Shown one piece after another: positions 47,028 through 62,663 of a stretch of 64,000 nt of DNA (its first letter is position 1; the number at the start of each line of letters is the position of its first letter). The DNA comes from Steroidobacter gossypii (GTDB lineage Bacteria; Pseudomonadota; Gammaproteobacteria; Steroidobacterales; Steroidobacteraceae). The stretch lies in contig NZ_JAEVLS010000006.1 in the NCBI RefSeq assembly GCF_016801985.1, positions 434,001-498,000 on the forward strand, given 5' to 3'. A program made the translations under genes and the position numbers. The notes under the pieces are model-generated. The model worked only from the letters and a program-made list of their open reading frames with translations, did not search any database and was not told where the DNA came from.

Positions 47028-47277
47028 CCCCCACCTCTCCCTGATGTTTTACTGTTGTCGGCGAGTGTACATCGGCTGGGAAAAAACCACGTATCTGGCG
47101 CTGGACTGCGGTTGCAGTCACTACGGTTGGCGCGGCAACGAAAGTACGAAACGACGTCGACCGGCGATGCTGTAGGCGCGTTAACTACCGATTGCTACCA
47201 GTGGCCTCGCTCTCTATTGTGCCGCGCGGCGTCGAAACTCGTGCCCACCGACCTGATGCTGAAACATTTACTGGATC

Positions 47278-50964
<3,687 letters not shown>

Positions 50965-50986
50965 CGCGCGACGCTAGGGCAGGCGC

Positions 50987-51856
50987 ATGACTCCGGGCGA
51001 ACATCCATCCTGCGACGATCCCGGCTGGGATACGAATGTAGCCGGCCGGGAGGCCGCGCAACTGCAAGGATTCCTGGAACGGCTGTTCGATTTGAGCGGC
51101 GTGGATCTCAGCGGCTATGGCAAGCGCGCGTTACACCGGCGCCTGCGCAGCGTGATCAAGGGCGAAGGTCTGTCCGGGCTCGGCGAACTGACCGAGCGCA
51201 TGCACGCCGATCCGTGCTTCCTCGCCAGAGTGCTGGATCGCATCCTGCTCCGGGTCACCACGATGTTTCGTGACCCACCGTTTTTTCGCTTGTTTCGCCA
51301 ACGAGTCGTGCCGGTGCTGCGGACCTACCCCTATCCGCGCCTGTGGGTCGCCGGCTGCTCCACGGGGCAGGAGGCCTTTTCGCTGGCCATCCTGCTGCGA
51401 GAAGAGGGGATGTACGACCGCTGCCGAATCTATGCCACCGACATCAACGAGGCGGTGCTGGAACAGGCGCGCGCCGGTTTGTTGCCGCTCGCCTCGCTCG
51501 ATGAATACGAGCACAACTATAGGGCAGCGGGCGGCATTCGGTGTCTGTCCGACTACTACACGCGCCGCGAGACGGCGGCGGTTCTCGATCCGGCGGTGCT
51601 CGATCGTATCGCCGTGTTCCGGCACGACCTGGCGCGCGACGCTTCGTTCAACGAATTTCACGTGATCTTCTGTCGCAACGTGCTGATGTATTTCGACGAA
51701 GCCCTGCGCGAGCGCGTGCATCGGCTGTTCCGGGAGAGTCTGGTGAGATTGGGCTTCCTCGGCCTGGGACAAAGTGAAGCGCTGCAGCTGACCCGGCATG
51801 AATCGGCTTATGAAGCGCTGGCGCCGCGCCAGCGCCTGTACCGCAGAGTGCGCTAG
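50987..51856 (+). CDS. cheR: CheR chemotaxis protein methyltransferase
   Basis: A 289-residue CheR. The N-terminal helical domain (residues about 25-110) includes LVTTMFRDPPFF-like LLRVTTMFRDPPFFRLF; the S-adenosylmethionine site is VAGCSTGQEAFSLAI; a beta subdomain follows around EHNYRAAGGIRCLSDYYTR; and FCRNVLMYFD is the conserved methyltransferase motif. It methylates Glu residues on chemoreceptors. There is no cheB, cheA or cheW nearby; instead it lies between a hybrid kinase and a receiver-kinase, 22-23 bases from each, in one operon. The receptor with the tether motif at 42.2-43.9 kb is a plausible substrate. Confidence 0.9.
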   Translation: MTPGEHPSCDDPGWDTNVAGREAAQLQGFLERLFDLSGVDLSGYGKRALHRRLRSVIKGEGLSGLGELTERMHADPCFLARVLDRILLRVTTMFRDPPFFRLFRQRVVPVLRTYPYPRLWVAGCSTGQEAFSLAILLREEGMYDRCRIYATDINEAVLEQARAGLLPLASLDEYEHNYRAAGGIRCLSDYYTRRETAAVLDPAVLDRIAVFRHDLARDASFNEFHVIFCRNVLMYFDEALRERVHRLFRESLVRLGFLGLGQSEALQLTRHESAYEALAPRQRLYRRVR

Positions 51857-53027
51857 CGGCGAGTCTGGGAGAAGAGTGGATGACCGACAAGACGGCTCAC
51901 AAATCGAACATCCTGCTGGTGGACGACGAGCAAGCCAATCTGGACGCGCTGGAAGCGGTGCTGGAACGGCTGGGTCAGAATCTGATCACGGCGTCGCGGG
52001 GCGAACAGGCCTTGAAGTGCGTGCTGGAGAACGACTTCGCGGTGATCCTGCTCGACGTGCAGATGCCTGGCATGAGTGGCATCGAAACGGCCGCGCTGAT
52101 CCGTGCGCGCGAGCGCTCCCGCGCCACGCCGATCATTTTCCTCACAGGCATGGTGCGCACCGCGGAGATGGTGTTCAGCGGCTACTCGGCCGGTGCGGTG
52201 GACTACCTGATGAAGCCGCTGGAGCCCGAGGTGCTGCGCGCCAAGGTTGCAGTGTTCGTCGAGCTGGACAAGGCGCGCTTCGAATTAGAGCAGGAGATCG
52301 CCGAGCGCGTGCGCATTGCCGAGCAGGTGAGCGAATTGAACCGAGCCTTGCGACAAAAGAACGACGATCTGCTGGCGGCGAACTCGGATCTGGAATCTTT
52401 CTGCCATTCGGTGTCGCACGACCTGCGCATGCCGCTGCGTCACATCCATTCGTATGTATCGATGCTGGAAGCCTCGGCGGCCAGCAAGCTGGATGCAGAA
52501 GAGCGGCGTCATGTGCAAACGGTGCAGAAGGCCACGATGCGCATGACGCGCCTGATCGACGACCTGCTGGCGTTCTCACGCATCGGCCGGGCCGCCATGC
52601 ACCGTCAGCGCGTTCCTATGGACGAGCTGATCGACGAAACCTTCCAGGAGCTCGGGCCAGAGCTCAACGACCGGCATATCGATTGGCAGCGGCACGAGAT
52701 CCCGGACATCGTCGGCGACCCGCAGCTCATGAAACAAGTGTGGGTCAATCTGCTGGCGAACGCGGTGAAATACACCCGGCCGCGCGATCCGGCGAAGATC
52801 GAAATCGGCGCGGACGTAGGCGAACACGAGGTGGTTTATTACGTTCGTGACAACGGCGTGGGCTTCAACATGAAATATGCGGATCGCCTGTTCGGAGTGT
52901 TCCAACGCCTGCATGCCGACACAGACTTCGAGGGCACCGGTGTCGGGTTGGCGAACGTGCGAAGGATCGTGCAGCGGCACGGCGGCCGCACCTGGGCGGA
53001 AGGCGTCGAAGGTCGCGGCGCGACCGT

Positions 53028-55583
<2,556 letters not shown>

Positions 55584-55646
55584 CTAGTCAGTGGCCATAG
55601 ACCATCGGTTGGTTCAACTCGCGCTGCCGCATAACGACCGCAATCG

Positions 55647-56366
55647 TTAGCCGCAATCGAACGGTAGCCAGCCGTGCAAACCCGGCAGCATGTGGACGAA
55701 CCCAGGGCCGAAGAGTGTCAGCACGGCGCTCGCGAGTAACACCGAACCCGCGGCATGGCGAGCCCCCGCCTTGGCTGCAAACGCAGCGACTCGCTGAGCG
55801 CCGAATGCTGTCATCAACAATGCCGGTGCGGTTCCCAAACCGAAAGCCGCCATCGTGATGGCGCCGTATAGAGCGTCGAGCTGCAGGGTGGCGATCAGCA
55901 GAACGGTGTAGACGAAGCCGCATGGCATCCATCCCCATATCGAGCCAAACGCAAAGGCGCGCGGCATGCTTGTTACAGGCAGCAACGGTCTGCCGAGCTT
56001 CGCAATCTTCGGCCACACTCGTCGACCGATCGCTGTACCGGGGTCGCCTACGTGTCCGAATGTGACCAGCGCAGCCAACAACAACGTGAGTGCGGACAGC
56101 GCACGCAGCGTATTGCCGATGACCTCGATGTCGAGTGCCGCGACGAAGCCGCCGAGCATGCTCGCAAACAGCAGCCCCGCGAGCGCATACGAAGTGATGC
56201 GACCCAACTGATAGTGGATCAAGAGCCATGCACGGGGACGACCGTTGCGATCTTTCGCGGTCGCAAGTCCAAGCGCGGTCGAGATACCGCCGCACATCAC
56301 GACGCAGTGACCGCTCGCGACCAGCCCCAGCAACGCAGCTGCGCCGACAGTGAGAACTCCGCTCAT
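55647..56366 (-). CDS. TauE/SafE-like membrane protein, cco-associated
   Basis: A 239-residue membrane protein with about six spans and the N-terminal GLVASGHCVVMCGG motif, with its CysXXXCys pair, found in the TauE/SafE-like proteins encoded at the end of cco clusters. The role is probably copper handling or oxidase assembly; in other bacteria relatives have been described as copper-associated. It is the last gene of the cco cluster, and its start overlaps ccoS by four bases (ATGA at 56363-56366). Confidence 0.8.
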   Translation of the reverse strand: MSGVLTVGAAALLGLVASGHCVVMCGGISTALGLATAKDRNGRPRAWLLIHYQLGRITSYALAGLLFASMLGGFVAALDIEVIGNTLRALSALTLLLAALVTFGHVGDPGTAIGRRVWPKIAKLGRPLLPVTSMPRAFAFGSIWGWMPCGFVYTVLLIATLQLDALYGAITMAAFGLGTAPALLMTAFGAQRVAAFAAKAGARHAAGSVLLASAVLTLFGPGFVHMLPGLHGWLPFDCG

Positions 56367-56524
56367 GACCGAGGCGCCTCATGCTTCGGCTTGTCGTCGA
56401 GCGCCAGCAAGCCCGGCGTTTCCATGTCGTCGAACTGATCGTGATCGACGGCCCAGAAGAAAGCGATGGCTGCACCGATCATCAGCAGTAGCGACAACGG
56501 GATCATGACCAAGATCACGTTCAT
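56363..56524 (-). CDS. ccoS: cbb3 oxidase maturation protein CcoS
   Basis: A 53-residue protein with one membrane span (VILVMIPLSLLLMIGAAIAFFW) followed by a short acidic tail (DHDQFDDMETPG), typical of CcoS/FixS, which is needed for cofactor insertion into cbb3 oxidase. The ATG at 56524 overlaps the ccoI stop (ATGA). A longer frame upstream is not real. Confidence 0.88.
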   Translation of the reverse strand: MNVILVMIPLSLLLMIGAAIAFFWAVDHDQFDDMETPGLLALDDKPKHEAPRS

Positions 56525-58986
56525 GCCGCGCTCACATTCGATGCGATCGGTGGCGCGCCGACGGTTGCGGCCGTGTCGCGCGTTGCACTCCGATGCCCGA
56601 TCCGCAGTGCGTTCAGAATCACGCACAGCGAGCTGAGCGACATGCCGATCGCGGCGAGCCAGGGTGGCACGAATCCCAGTGCGGCGAGCGGCATGGCCGC
56701 GAGGTTATAGAACAGCGTCCAACGCTGATTCTGTTCCAGAATGGTGAGCGCCTGGCAGGCGATGGCCCGCGCTTCCGGAAGTGAATCCAAGCGTTCGCCT
56801 GCAAGCACGATGTCACTGGTCGCTCGAGCGAGCTCGGCCCCGCTGCCCAGCGCAATCGCGACATCCGCACCCGCCAGGACTGGCGCGTCGTTCACGCCGT
56901 CGCCGATGGCAATCACCCTTGCGCCATTGGCGCGCAGCGCCTGCAACCATGCGAGCTTGTCGGTGGGCAGTTGGCGCGCGCGCCACTCGCGAACTCCCAA
57001 CCTCGTGGCGATCTCTGCAACTTTGGCTTCGGCACCGCCGCTCGCGATGGCGACTTCCAAGCCGAGTCCTTGCAGCGTATCGATCATCGCGCGCGCGTTG
57101 GGTCGCAGCCGCTCGCTCAATCGAAACATCGCAATCGGCCCGGCATCGTCAGCAAGTACGACTGCCTCATCGCACGAGGAGTCGCGACCCGCCACGCCAG
57201 GGGCGGCGAAATCGGCGCGGCCGAGACGCAGCTCGCGGCCGCCAACCGTCCCGCTGATGCCGAGACCGGCCTGCGAGCGCATGTCAGCTACGGTTTCGAA
57301 TCGCGTGTCGTCATAGGCTGCAGCGATCGCGCGCGCTGCTGGATGAACGCTGAGCCGCGCGAGCGACGCCGCTAGCCGCAAGGCGGTTTCGCGCGGTACG
57401 CCATCGAATGTTTCTATGTTGGCTAGCGCGAGCTGCGGCTCGGTCAGCGTGCCGGTCTTATCGAACACGACGTGACTCGCGCCGGCCAGCGCTTCGACAG
57501 CGTCCGGTTTGACGACCAGCACGCCGCGGCGAGCCAACACTGAGAGTGCGCGTGTGATTGCTGCGGGAACGGCTAGGGCGAAGGCGCAAGGGCAGGATAC
57601 GACGAGTACCGCCAGCGCGGCCGAAAATGCGCGCGAGGGATCAACGAAGCTCCATCCTACGATGGTGAGCGTGGTCAAGCTCAGCACGCGCGCGACGAAG
57701 CGTGCGGCCGCGCGTTCGCCGGCCTGCGCCAGTTTCGGGCGCTCCGCCTGTGCGCGACCGACCAACGTGGCGATGCCCGCAAGCTCGGTGTCTGCACCGA
57801 CGCGCTTGAGATCCAATTGCGCGGTTCCATCGACAAGCACGCTGCCAGCGATCAACAGATCGCCACGTTGTTTGGAGACCGGTACGGATTCGCCGCTGAG
57901 CAATGCCTCATCGACGCGGCAGCTGTCATTGGTGAGCACGCCATCCGCAGGTACGATGCCGCCCTCGCTCACATGCACTCGGTCACCCACGCGAAGCTCG
58001 TGGATGCCGATTCGTTCGAGCTTGCCGTCCGCGAGTTGGCGCTGCGCGAAGCGCGGAGTGATGCGCGCCAGTGCATCGGTGAGATCGCCAGCGCGATGTC
58101 GCGCCCGCATTTCGAGATAGCGCCCCGCGAGCAGCAGGAACACGAACATCGACACCGAATCGAAATAGACTTCGGCGCCGCCACGCAGGGCCTCGACCAG
58201 ACTGGCGCAGTAGATCAGCCCGATGGCAAGCGAAACCGGAACGTCCATGCCGAGTTGATGCGCTCGCAAGGATCGGACCGCGCCCCGAAAGAAAGGCTTG
58301 GCGGAATAGAGCACCACGGGCGTCGCGACGAGGAAGCCCAACCACCGGAACAGTTCGTGCGTCGCAGGCTCGAGCGCATCGACGCCGCCCAAATACAGAA
58401 CTGCGGCATACATCATCGCTTGCATCATGCCGAAGCCAGCGACGAGCAAGCGCTTGAGTGCATCGCGCGACTCGCGGCGGCGCAGGTCGTCGAGCGACTG
58501 GGCATCGAGCGGGAGCGCGCGATAGCCGGTGCGCGACAAGGTGTGCAGGATCTGCGGCAAGTTCGCTGTCGGCTCCTGCCACACGACGCGAGCGCGTTGT
58601 GCCGCTGCATTTACTTGTACGCTGGTGACACCCGGCGCTGCGCAGAGCGCGCGTTCAATCAGCCAAACGCAGGCGGCGCAACGTATGCCATCGATGAGCA
58701 ACATGGTTTCACGACGACCGTCGCCAAGGTCACGTGTCACGTGTTGTGCAACCTCGAATCGTTCCCACGCAGCGTGGTGGTGCTGAAGATCTTCAGCCGG
58801 TTTCAGAGCTCCCTGCGTACGCAAGCGGTAGTAATCGCCGAGGCCAAGTTGCTCGATCCACTCCGCAGCCGCGCGGCAGCCGTGGCAGCACATGGATCTC
58901 TGCACACCGTCGATGTGCGCATGAACGACGTCGGTGGCGGGCAGCGGCTCACCGCAATGCCAGCAGCTCGTAACATGTGCGTTCAT
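56521..58986 (-). CDS. ccoI: copper-transporting P-type ATPase CcoI (FixI)
   Basis: An 821-residue P1B ATPase of the CcoI class, which supplies copper to the cbb3 oxidase. Marks are N-terminal Cys-rich stretch (HCGEPLP, CCHGC), an HMA domain (IDGIRCAACVWLIE), the transmembrane SCPCAFAL motif, phosphorylation site DKTGTLT, HP motif in SVHPAARA and GDGVNDAPVLAGADVA. It overlaps the upstream FixH-like gene by four bases at 58983-58986 and the downstream ccoS by four. Confidence 0.94.
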   Translation of the reverse strand: MNAHVTSCWHCGEPLPATDVVHAHIDGVQRSMCCHGCRAAAEWIEQLGLGDYYRLRTQGALKPAEDLQHHHAAWERFEVAQHVTRDLGDGRRETMLLIDGIRCAACVWLIERALCAAPGVTSVQVNAAAQRARVVWQEPTANLPQILHTLSRTGYRALPLDAQSLDDLRRRESRDALKRLLVAGFGMMQAMMYAAVLYLGGVDALEPATHELFRWLGFLVATPVVLYSAKPFFRGAVRSLRAHQLGMDVPVSLAIGLIYCASLVEALRGGAEVYFDSVSMFVFLLLAGRYLEMRARHRAGDLTDALARITPRFAQRQLADGKLERIGIHELRVGDRVHVSEGGIVPADGVLTNDSCRVDEALLSGESVPVSKQRGDLLIAGSVLVDGTAQLDLKRVGADTELAGIATLVGRAQAERPKLAQAGERAAARFVARVLSLTTLTIVGWSFVDPSRAFSAALAVLVVSCPCAFALAVPAAITRALSVLARRGVLVVKPDAVEALAGASHVVFDKTGTLTEPQLALANIETFDGVPRETALRLAASLARLSVHPAARAIAAAYDDTRFETVADMRSQAGLGISGTVGGRELRLGRADFAAPGVAGRDSSCDEAVVLADDAGPIAMFRLSERLRPNARAMIDTLQGLGLEVAIASGGAEAKVAEIATRLGVREWRARQLPTDKLAWLQALRANGARVIAIGDGVNDAPVLAGADVAIALGSGAELARATSDIVLAGERLDSLPEARAIACQALTILEQNQRWTLFYNLAAMPLAALGFVPPWLAAIGMSLSSLCVILNALRIGHRSATRDTAATVGAPPIASNVSAA

Positions 58987-59180
58987 CCAGCGCTACCCGT
59001 CGAGCGTGCCGCCGGCATCTTGAGCAATCGTTCGCTGGTGATCGGCAGCGACTCGTCGCCATAGCGCGTGCCCAGTACGACCATGCTGATGCAGCCGGTG
59101 AGCGAAGCAAACAGGATCGCCGCGCCCAGCCACAGAATTGGCTGCCGGTACCAATCTCCGCCTGCAGTAACTTTGCTCAC
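58983..59180 (-). CDS. ccoH: short FixH/CcoH-like membrane protein
   Basis: A 65-residue protein starting at GTG 59180, just after the ccoP stop, with GGGAG seven bases upstream. WYRQPILWLGAAILFASLTGCISMVV resembles the WYxQPxxWL membrane-anchor start of FixH/CcoH, a cbb3 oxidase assembly factor, but the usual protein is about 150 residues. Here the periplasmic domain is missing and the chain ends soon after the membrane span. A longer in-frame stretch to 59294 would run into ccoP. The identity is inferred from position and the N-terminal motif. It could be a truncated CcoH or a distinct small subunit. Confidence 0.6.
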   Translation of the reverse strand: MSKVTAGGDWYRQPILWLGAAILFASLTGCISMVVLGTRYGDESLPITSERLLKMPAARSTGSAG

Positions 59181-59181
59181 A

Positions 59182-60090
59182 TCAGCTCCCGGCCGCGTGA
59201 TGGCCCTGAGCAACGACCCACGCGGCGATCGCGCGCATCTCATCTTCGCTGAGCCGAGAACGCCAAGCGGGCATGACGCCGCTGCGTCCCTCACGAATCG
59301 ACGCTGCGACGCTGGAGAAGTCGCCGCCGTACAACCAAACGTTGTCGGTCAGGTTCGGCGCGCCGAGCGCAGGATTGCCGCGTCCATCCGCGCCGTGACA
59401 ACTCGCGCACATCATTTCGAATCGTAGTTTTCCCGCGGCCACCCAATCTTGAGGCGCATCGACCCCACTCAGGCTCAGCACGTAGGAAGCCACTTCGTTC
59501 ACGCCGTCGCGACCCAGCGCGCTGCCCCACGGGGGCATCACACCGTTGCGTCCATCGCTAATGCTGGCAAGGAGCGCGGCGCTATCGCCGCCGTACAGCC
59601 AGTCACGATCGGCGAGATCGGGCGCGCCCAATGCTTGATTGCCACGTGCTTCGCTGCCGTGACATGCCGCGCAGTTGTCCAGATACAGCCGATGACCGAT
59701 CGCCGCACTTCGCGGGTCGGCCGCGATTTGTTCGATGCTCAACGGCCGCAACGGCTCGATCGCGGCCTGGAATCTCGCGTCGTTCGCGTCGGCGTCGCGC
59801 TCGAGTTCCTGAGTGGATGTCCAATCGAGCAGGCCTTTGAATCCGCCGAATCCCGGGTACAGCGCGAGATAGGCGACGCCGACGACGAACGTCAGCGCGG
59901 AAAACACAATCCACCATCGCGGCAGCTTGCGCACGCCTTCGCGCAGCACTCCGTGCGCCCAGACGTGACCCGTCGTGCCGTCCGCCCGCGTGGGAATCTT
60001 GATGCGCAAGGCCAGTATGAACAGAAGGAACGTGATGCCCAGGTTGAGCACTACCAGGAACTTCACCCACCCCGACCAGAAGCCGCTCAT
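59182..60090 (-). CDS. ccoP: cbb3 oxidase subunit CcoP (di-haem cytochrome c)
   Basis: A 302-residue subunit with an N-terminal membrane span plus a second near residue 58-78, then two class I cytochrome c domains. Haem sites are C140-AAC-H144 and C228-ASC-H232, with distal Met ligands in GVMPPW and GVMPAW. It passes electrons to CcoO and the binuclear centre in CcoN. The start overlaps ccoQ by ATGA and the stop is next to the FixH-like gene. Confidence 0.95.
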   Translation of the reverse strand: MSGFWSGWVKFLVVLNLGITFLLFILALRIKIPTRADGTTGHVWAHGVLREGVRKLPRWWIVFSALTFVVGVAYLALYPGFGGFKGLLDWTSTQELERDADANDARFQAAIEPLRPLSIEQIAADPRSAAIGHRLYLDNCAACHGSEARGNQALGAPDLADRDWLYGGDSAALLASISDGRNGVMPPWGSALGRDGVNEVASYVLSLSGVDAPQDWVAAGKLRFEMMCASCHGADGRGNPALGAPNLTDNVWLYGGDFSSVAASIREGRSGVMPAWRSRLSEDEMRAIAAWVVAQGHHAAGS

Positions 60091-60263
60091 TGCAATCCAC
60101 CTTCATCGAGTGCCGCGCGCGTGTCGTCGCGCGCCGGAAGTCGCGCCAGTGCATCGAAATTTTTCTTGTGGAACGGTAGCCACGCCCAGATCCAGATGCC
60201 GATGAACGACAGCATCATCAGCAGAATGACGATACCGACTACATGACCCCACGCCGCACTCAC
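60087..60263 (-). CDS. ccoQ: cbb3 oxidase subunit CcoQ
   Basis: A 58-residue CcoQ/FixQ read directly from the sequence, starting at GTG 60263. It has one membrane span ([21 protein letters not shown]) followed by [10 protein letters not shown] and a short charged tail, which is the usual CcoQ pattern. The start overlaps the ccoO stop as GTGA and the stop overlaps the ccoP start as ATGA, so it is tightly embedded in the operon. CcoQ stabilises the oxidase complex. Confidence 0.88.
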   Translation of the reverse strand: MSAAWGHVVGIVILLMMLSFIGIWIWAWLPFHKKNFDALARLPARDDTRAALDEGGLQ

Positions 60264-60901
60264 GGTGCACCTTCCTTCGCCGCGGCCGGCACATTCTTCG
60301 CGCCCAGCCCTTGCAGGTATGCGATCAGCGCATCCAGCTCAGTCTTGTCCGCGACCGCCGCGGGCGCGCCTTCGATGTCTTGATCGGTGTATGGATCGCC
60401 GAGAAAACGTAGCGCGCGCATGCGAGCCTGAATGTCTTCCCCGTCGATCACTTCGTCCTGCAGCCATGGATAGGCCGGCATGTTGGACTCGGGCACGACC
60501 TGCTGCGGTTTCAGCAAATGCAGTCGTTGCCACTCGTCCGAGTACTTGCCGCCGACGCGCGCGAGATCCGGCCCGGTGCGCTTGGAGCCCCATTGAAAGG
60601 GTCGGTCGTAGACCGATTCGCTCGCGACCGAGTAATCGCCGTAGCGCTGCGTTTCGAAGCGCAGCGTGCGGATCATCTGTGAATGACACACATGGCAACC
60701 TTCGCGGACATAGACATCCTTGCCGGCCAGGCGCAAGGCGTCGTAAGGCTCGATACCGGGCGCCGCCTCGACCGTATGCGCCTTGATGAACAGCGGCGTG
60801 ATCTCGGCGAGGCCGCCGAGCGACACCATGACCGCGATCAGCACGGCGAGCAGGCCGGCATGCTTCTCGATCGCCTCGAAATGTTTGTAAGGTAACGCCA
60901 T
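60260..60901 (-). CDS. ccoO: cbb3 oxidase subunit CcoO (mono-haem cytochrome c)
   Basis: A 213-residue subunit with an N-terminal membrane span ([16 protein letters not shown]) and one haem-binding motif, C69-HVC-H73, with the axial Met probably in the NMPAYPWL segment. It relays electrons between CcoP and CcoN. It follows ccoN with seven bases between stop and start. Confidence 0.95.
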   Translation of the reverse strand: MALPYKHFEAIEKHAGLLAVLIAVMVSLGGLAEITPLFIKAHTVEAAPGIEPYDALRLAGKDVYVREGCHVCHSQMIRTLRFETQRYGDYSVASESVYDRPFQWGSKRTGPDLARVGGKYSDEWQRLHLLKPQQVVPESNMPAYPWLQDEVIDGEDIQARMRALRFLGDPYTDQDIEGAPAAVADKTELDALIAYLQGLGAKNVPAAAKEGAP

Positions 60902-60908
60902 GATGTAC

Positions 60909-62384
60909 TCAGCCTCGCGCAGGCAGCGGCGCGGGGAATTGGTTTTCGGCCGGTTCCGGGATGACCTCGGGAATCGGCACCAGGATCGGCTTGATCAGCT
61001 TGGCGCGCGCAGCGGCGGCGGTGTGCCACAGGTTCCAGGCCATCACGACCATGCCACCGAGGACGAGCAGGCCGCCCAGCAAGCGAATCGCGTAGTACGG
61101 TTTCACTGCGATCAGGCTTGCAAGGAAGCTGTAAGTCAGCGAGCCGTCCGGATTGGTCGCGCGCCACATGAGACCTTCGGTCACGCCAGCCGCCCACATC
61201 GCGACCACATAGAGCAGCAGCCCGGCGGTGTGCATCCAGAAGTGCAGTTCCATCGCACGGTGCGAATGCATCGCCGGACGATCGAGCGCGCGCGGCGCCA
61301 TCGCGTACAGCGAGCCAATCGTGATCATCGCGACCCAGCCGATCGAGCCGGAATGCACGTGCGCGACGGTCCAGTCGGTGTAGTGGGAAAGCGAGTTCGC
61401 GGACTTGATCGCTAGCATCGAGCCTTCGAAGGTCGAGGCGGCATAGAACACCAGCGCCAGCACCATGAACTTCGCGGCCGGATCGGTCTTGAGCTTGTCC
61501 CACGAGCCGTTGAACGTCAGCAGCCCGTTGGCCGCCGAGCCGAGACTCGGCATCAACAGCACCAGCGAAAACGCCATGCCGACCGACTGCACCCAATCCG
61601 GCAGCGCGCTGTACAGCAAGTGATGCGAGCCGGCCCACATGTACACCGAGATCAGCGCCCAGAAATTCACGATGGAGAAGCGATAGCTCCACAACGGCTG
61701 CTGCGCCTGGCGCGGCACGAAGTAGTACATCATCCCGAGGAAGCCGGCGGTGAGAAAGAACGCCACCGCGTTATGGCCGTACCACCATTGCACCATCGCG
61801 TCGACGACGCCGGAGTAGATGGGATAGGACTTGAGTGACACCGGCACGGCGAGGTTGTTCACGATGTGCAGCAGGCCCACCGCGATGATGAATGCGCCGT
61901 AGTACCAGTTCGCGACGTAGATGTGCCGAATGCGCCGCCGCGCCAGGGTCGCGAAGAACACGACCCCAAACGAGACCCACACGACCGCGATCAACAGATC
62001 GATGAACCATTCCGGCTCGGCGTATTCCTTCTGTTGCGTGATGCCGAAAGGCATCGTCGCCATCGCCAGCAGCACCGCGGCCTGCCAGCCCCAGAATGTA
62101 AACATCGCTAGCCGGCCGAAGGCGAGTCGCGTATGGCCGGTACGTTGCGCGACGTAGTAGCACGTGCCCATCAAGGCGGACCCGCCGAAAGCGAAGATCA
62201 CCCCGAACGTATGGTTGGCGCGAATGCGGCTGAAGGTCAGCCACGACACATCGAAGTTCAGTGCGGGCCACGCAAGCTGCGCGGCGGCGAGCACACCAAT
62301 CGCCATACCGATGACGCCCCACACGGCGGCGGCCAGCAGGAAGAGTCGAACGACATGGTCGTTATAGGATTCTGTTCGCGGCAT
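60909..62384 (-). CDS. ccoN: cbb3 oxidase catalytic subunit CcoN
   Basis: A 491-residue haem-copper oxidase subunit I of the C family, with 12 hydrophobic spans and His ligands in the family pattern ([27 protein letters not shown] and [14 protein letters not shown]). It reduces oxygen at high affinity and pumps protons. It leads ccoN-ccoO-ccoQ-ccoP. No FNR/Anr-like TTGAT-N4-ATCAA site is visible in the 280 bases upstream. Confidence 0.96.
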   Translation of the reverse strand: MPRTESYNDHVVRLFLLAAAVWGVIGMAIGVLAAAQLAWPALNFDVSWLTFSRIRANHTFGVIFAFGGSALMGTCYYVAQRTGHTRLAFGRLAMFTFWGWQAAVLLAMATMPFGITQQKEYAEPEWFIDLLIAVVWVSFGVVFFATLARRRIRHIYVANWYYGAFIIAVGLLHIVNNLAVPVSLKSYPIYSGVVDAMVQWWYGHNAVAFFLTAGFLGMMYYFVPRQAQQPLWSYRFSIVNFWALISVYMWAGSHHLLYSALPDWVQSVGMAFSLVLLMPSLGSAANGLLTFNGSWDKLKTDPAAKFMVLALVFYAASTFEGSMLAIKSANSLSHYTDWTVAHVHSGSIGWVAMITIGSLYAMAPRALDRPAMHSHRAMELHFWMHTAGLLLYVVAMWAAGVTEGLMWRATNPDGSLTYSFLASLIAVKPYYAIRLLGGLLVLGGMVVMAWNLWHTAAAARAKLIKPILVPIPEVIPEPAENQFPAPLPARG

Positions 62385-62663
62385 GAAGGGAGTCGAGTTC
62401 CTGGTTTGCTGTAACGGTAAGAAAACGGCGCTCGCGACTCACTACGGAAAGTTCCGGAGCGGATGCGCGGTAGCACTCAGGCAATGGCCTCGAGGCCGCG
62501 GGCGATGACAAAACTGAGAAACGGGTCTCCTTCGCCGGACGAGAGCAAGGATGAGCGCGCCTGGCGTCCAGGCCAGAAACAGCCTCGGAAATCTAACGTG
62601 AGACTTTAGAATTCCGGGGTGAGAGCACCGGCCCCGAAATCGCTCGGGGTTTGCCGGGTCGAA
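62385..62663. other. intergenic region upstream of ccoN
   Basis: About 280 bases between hemN and ccoN, both on the minus strand. I looked for an FNR/Anr or FixK box and found none. A 6-base-pair hairpin (62632-62637 with 62644-62649) lies just past the hemN stop, but it has no T-run on the minus strand. Confidence 0.5.

Noticed and set aside
62632-62649. Hairpin after the hemN gene as a terminator
   Set aside because: The stem is only six pairs and the minus strand has no T-run after it.
62385-62663. FNR/Anr box upstream of ccoN
   Set aside because: Searched for TTGAT-N4-ATCAA and near variants and found nothing convincing.
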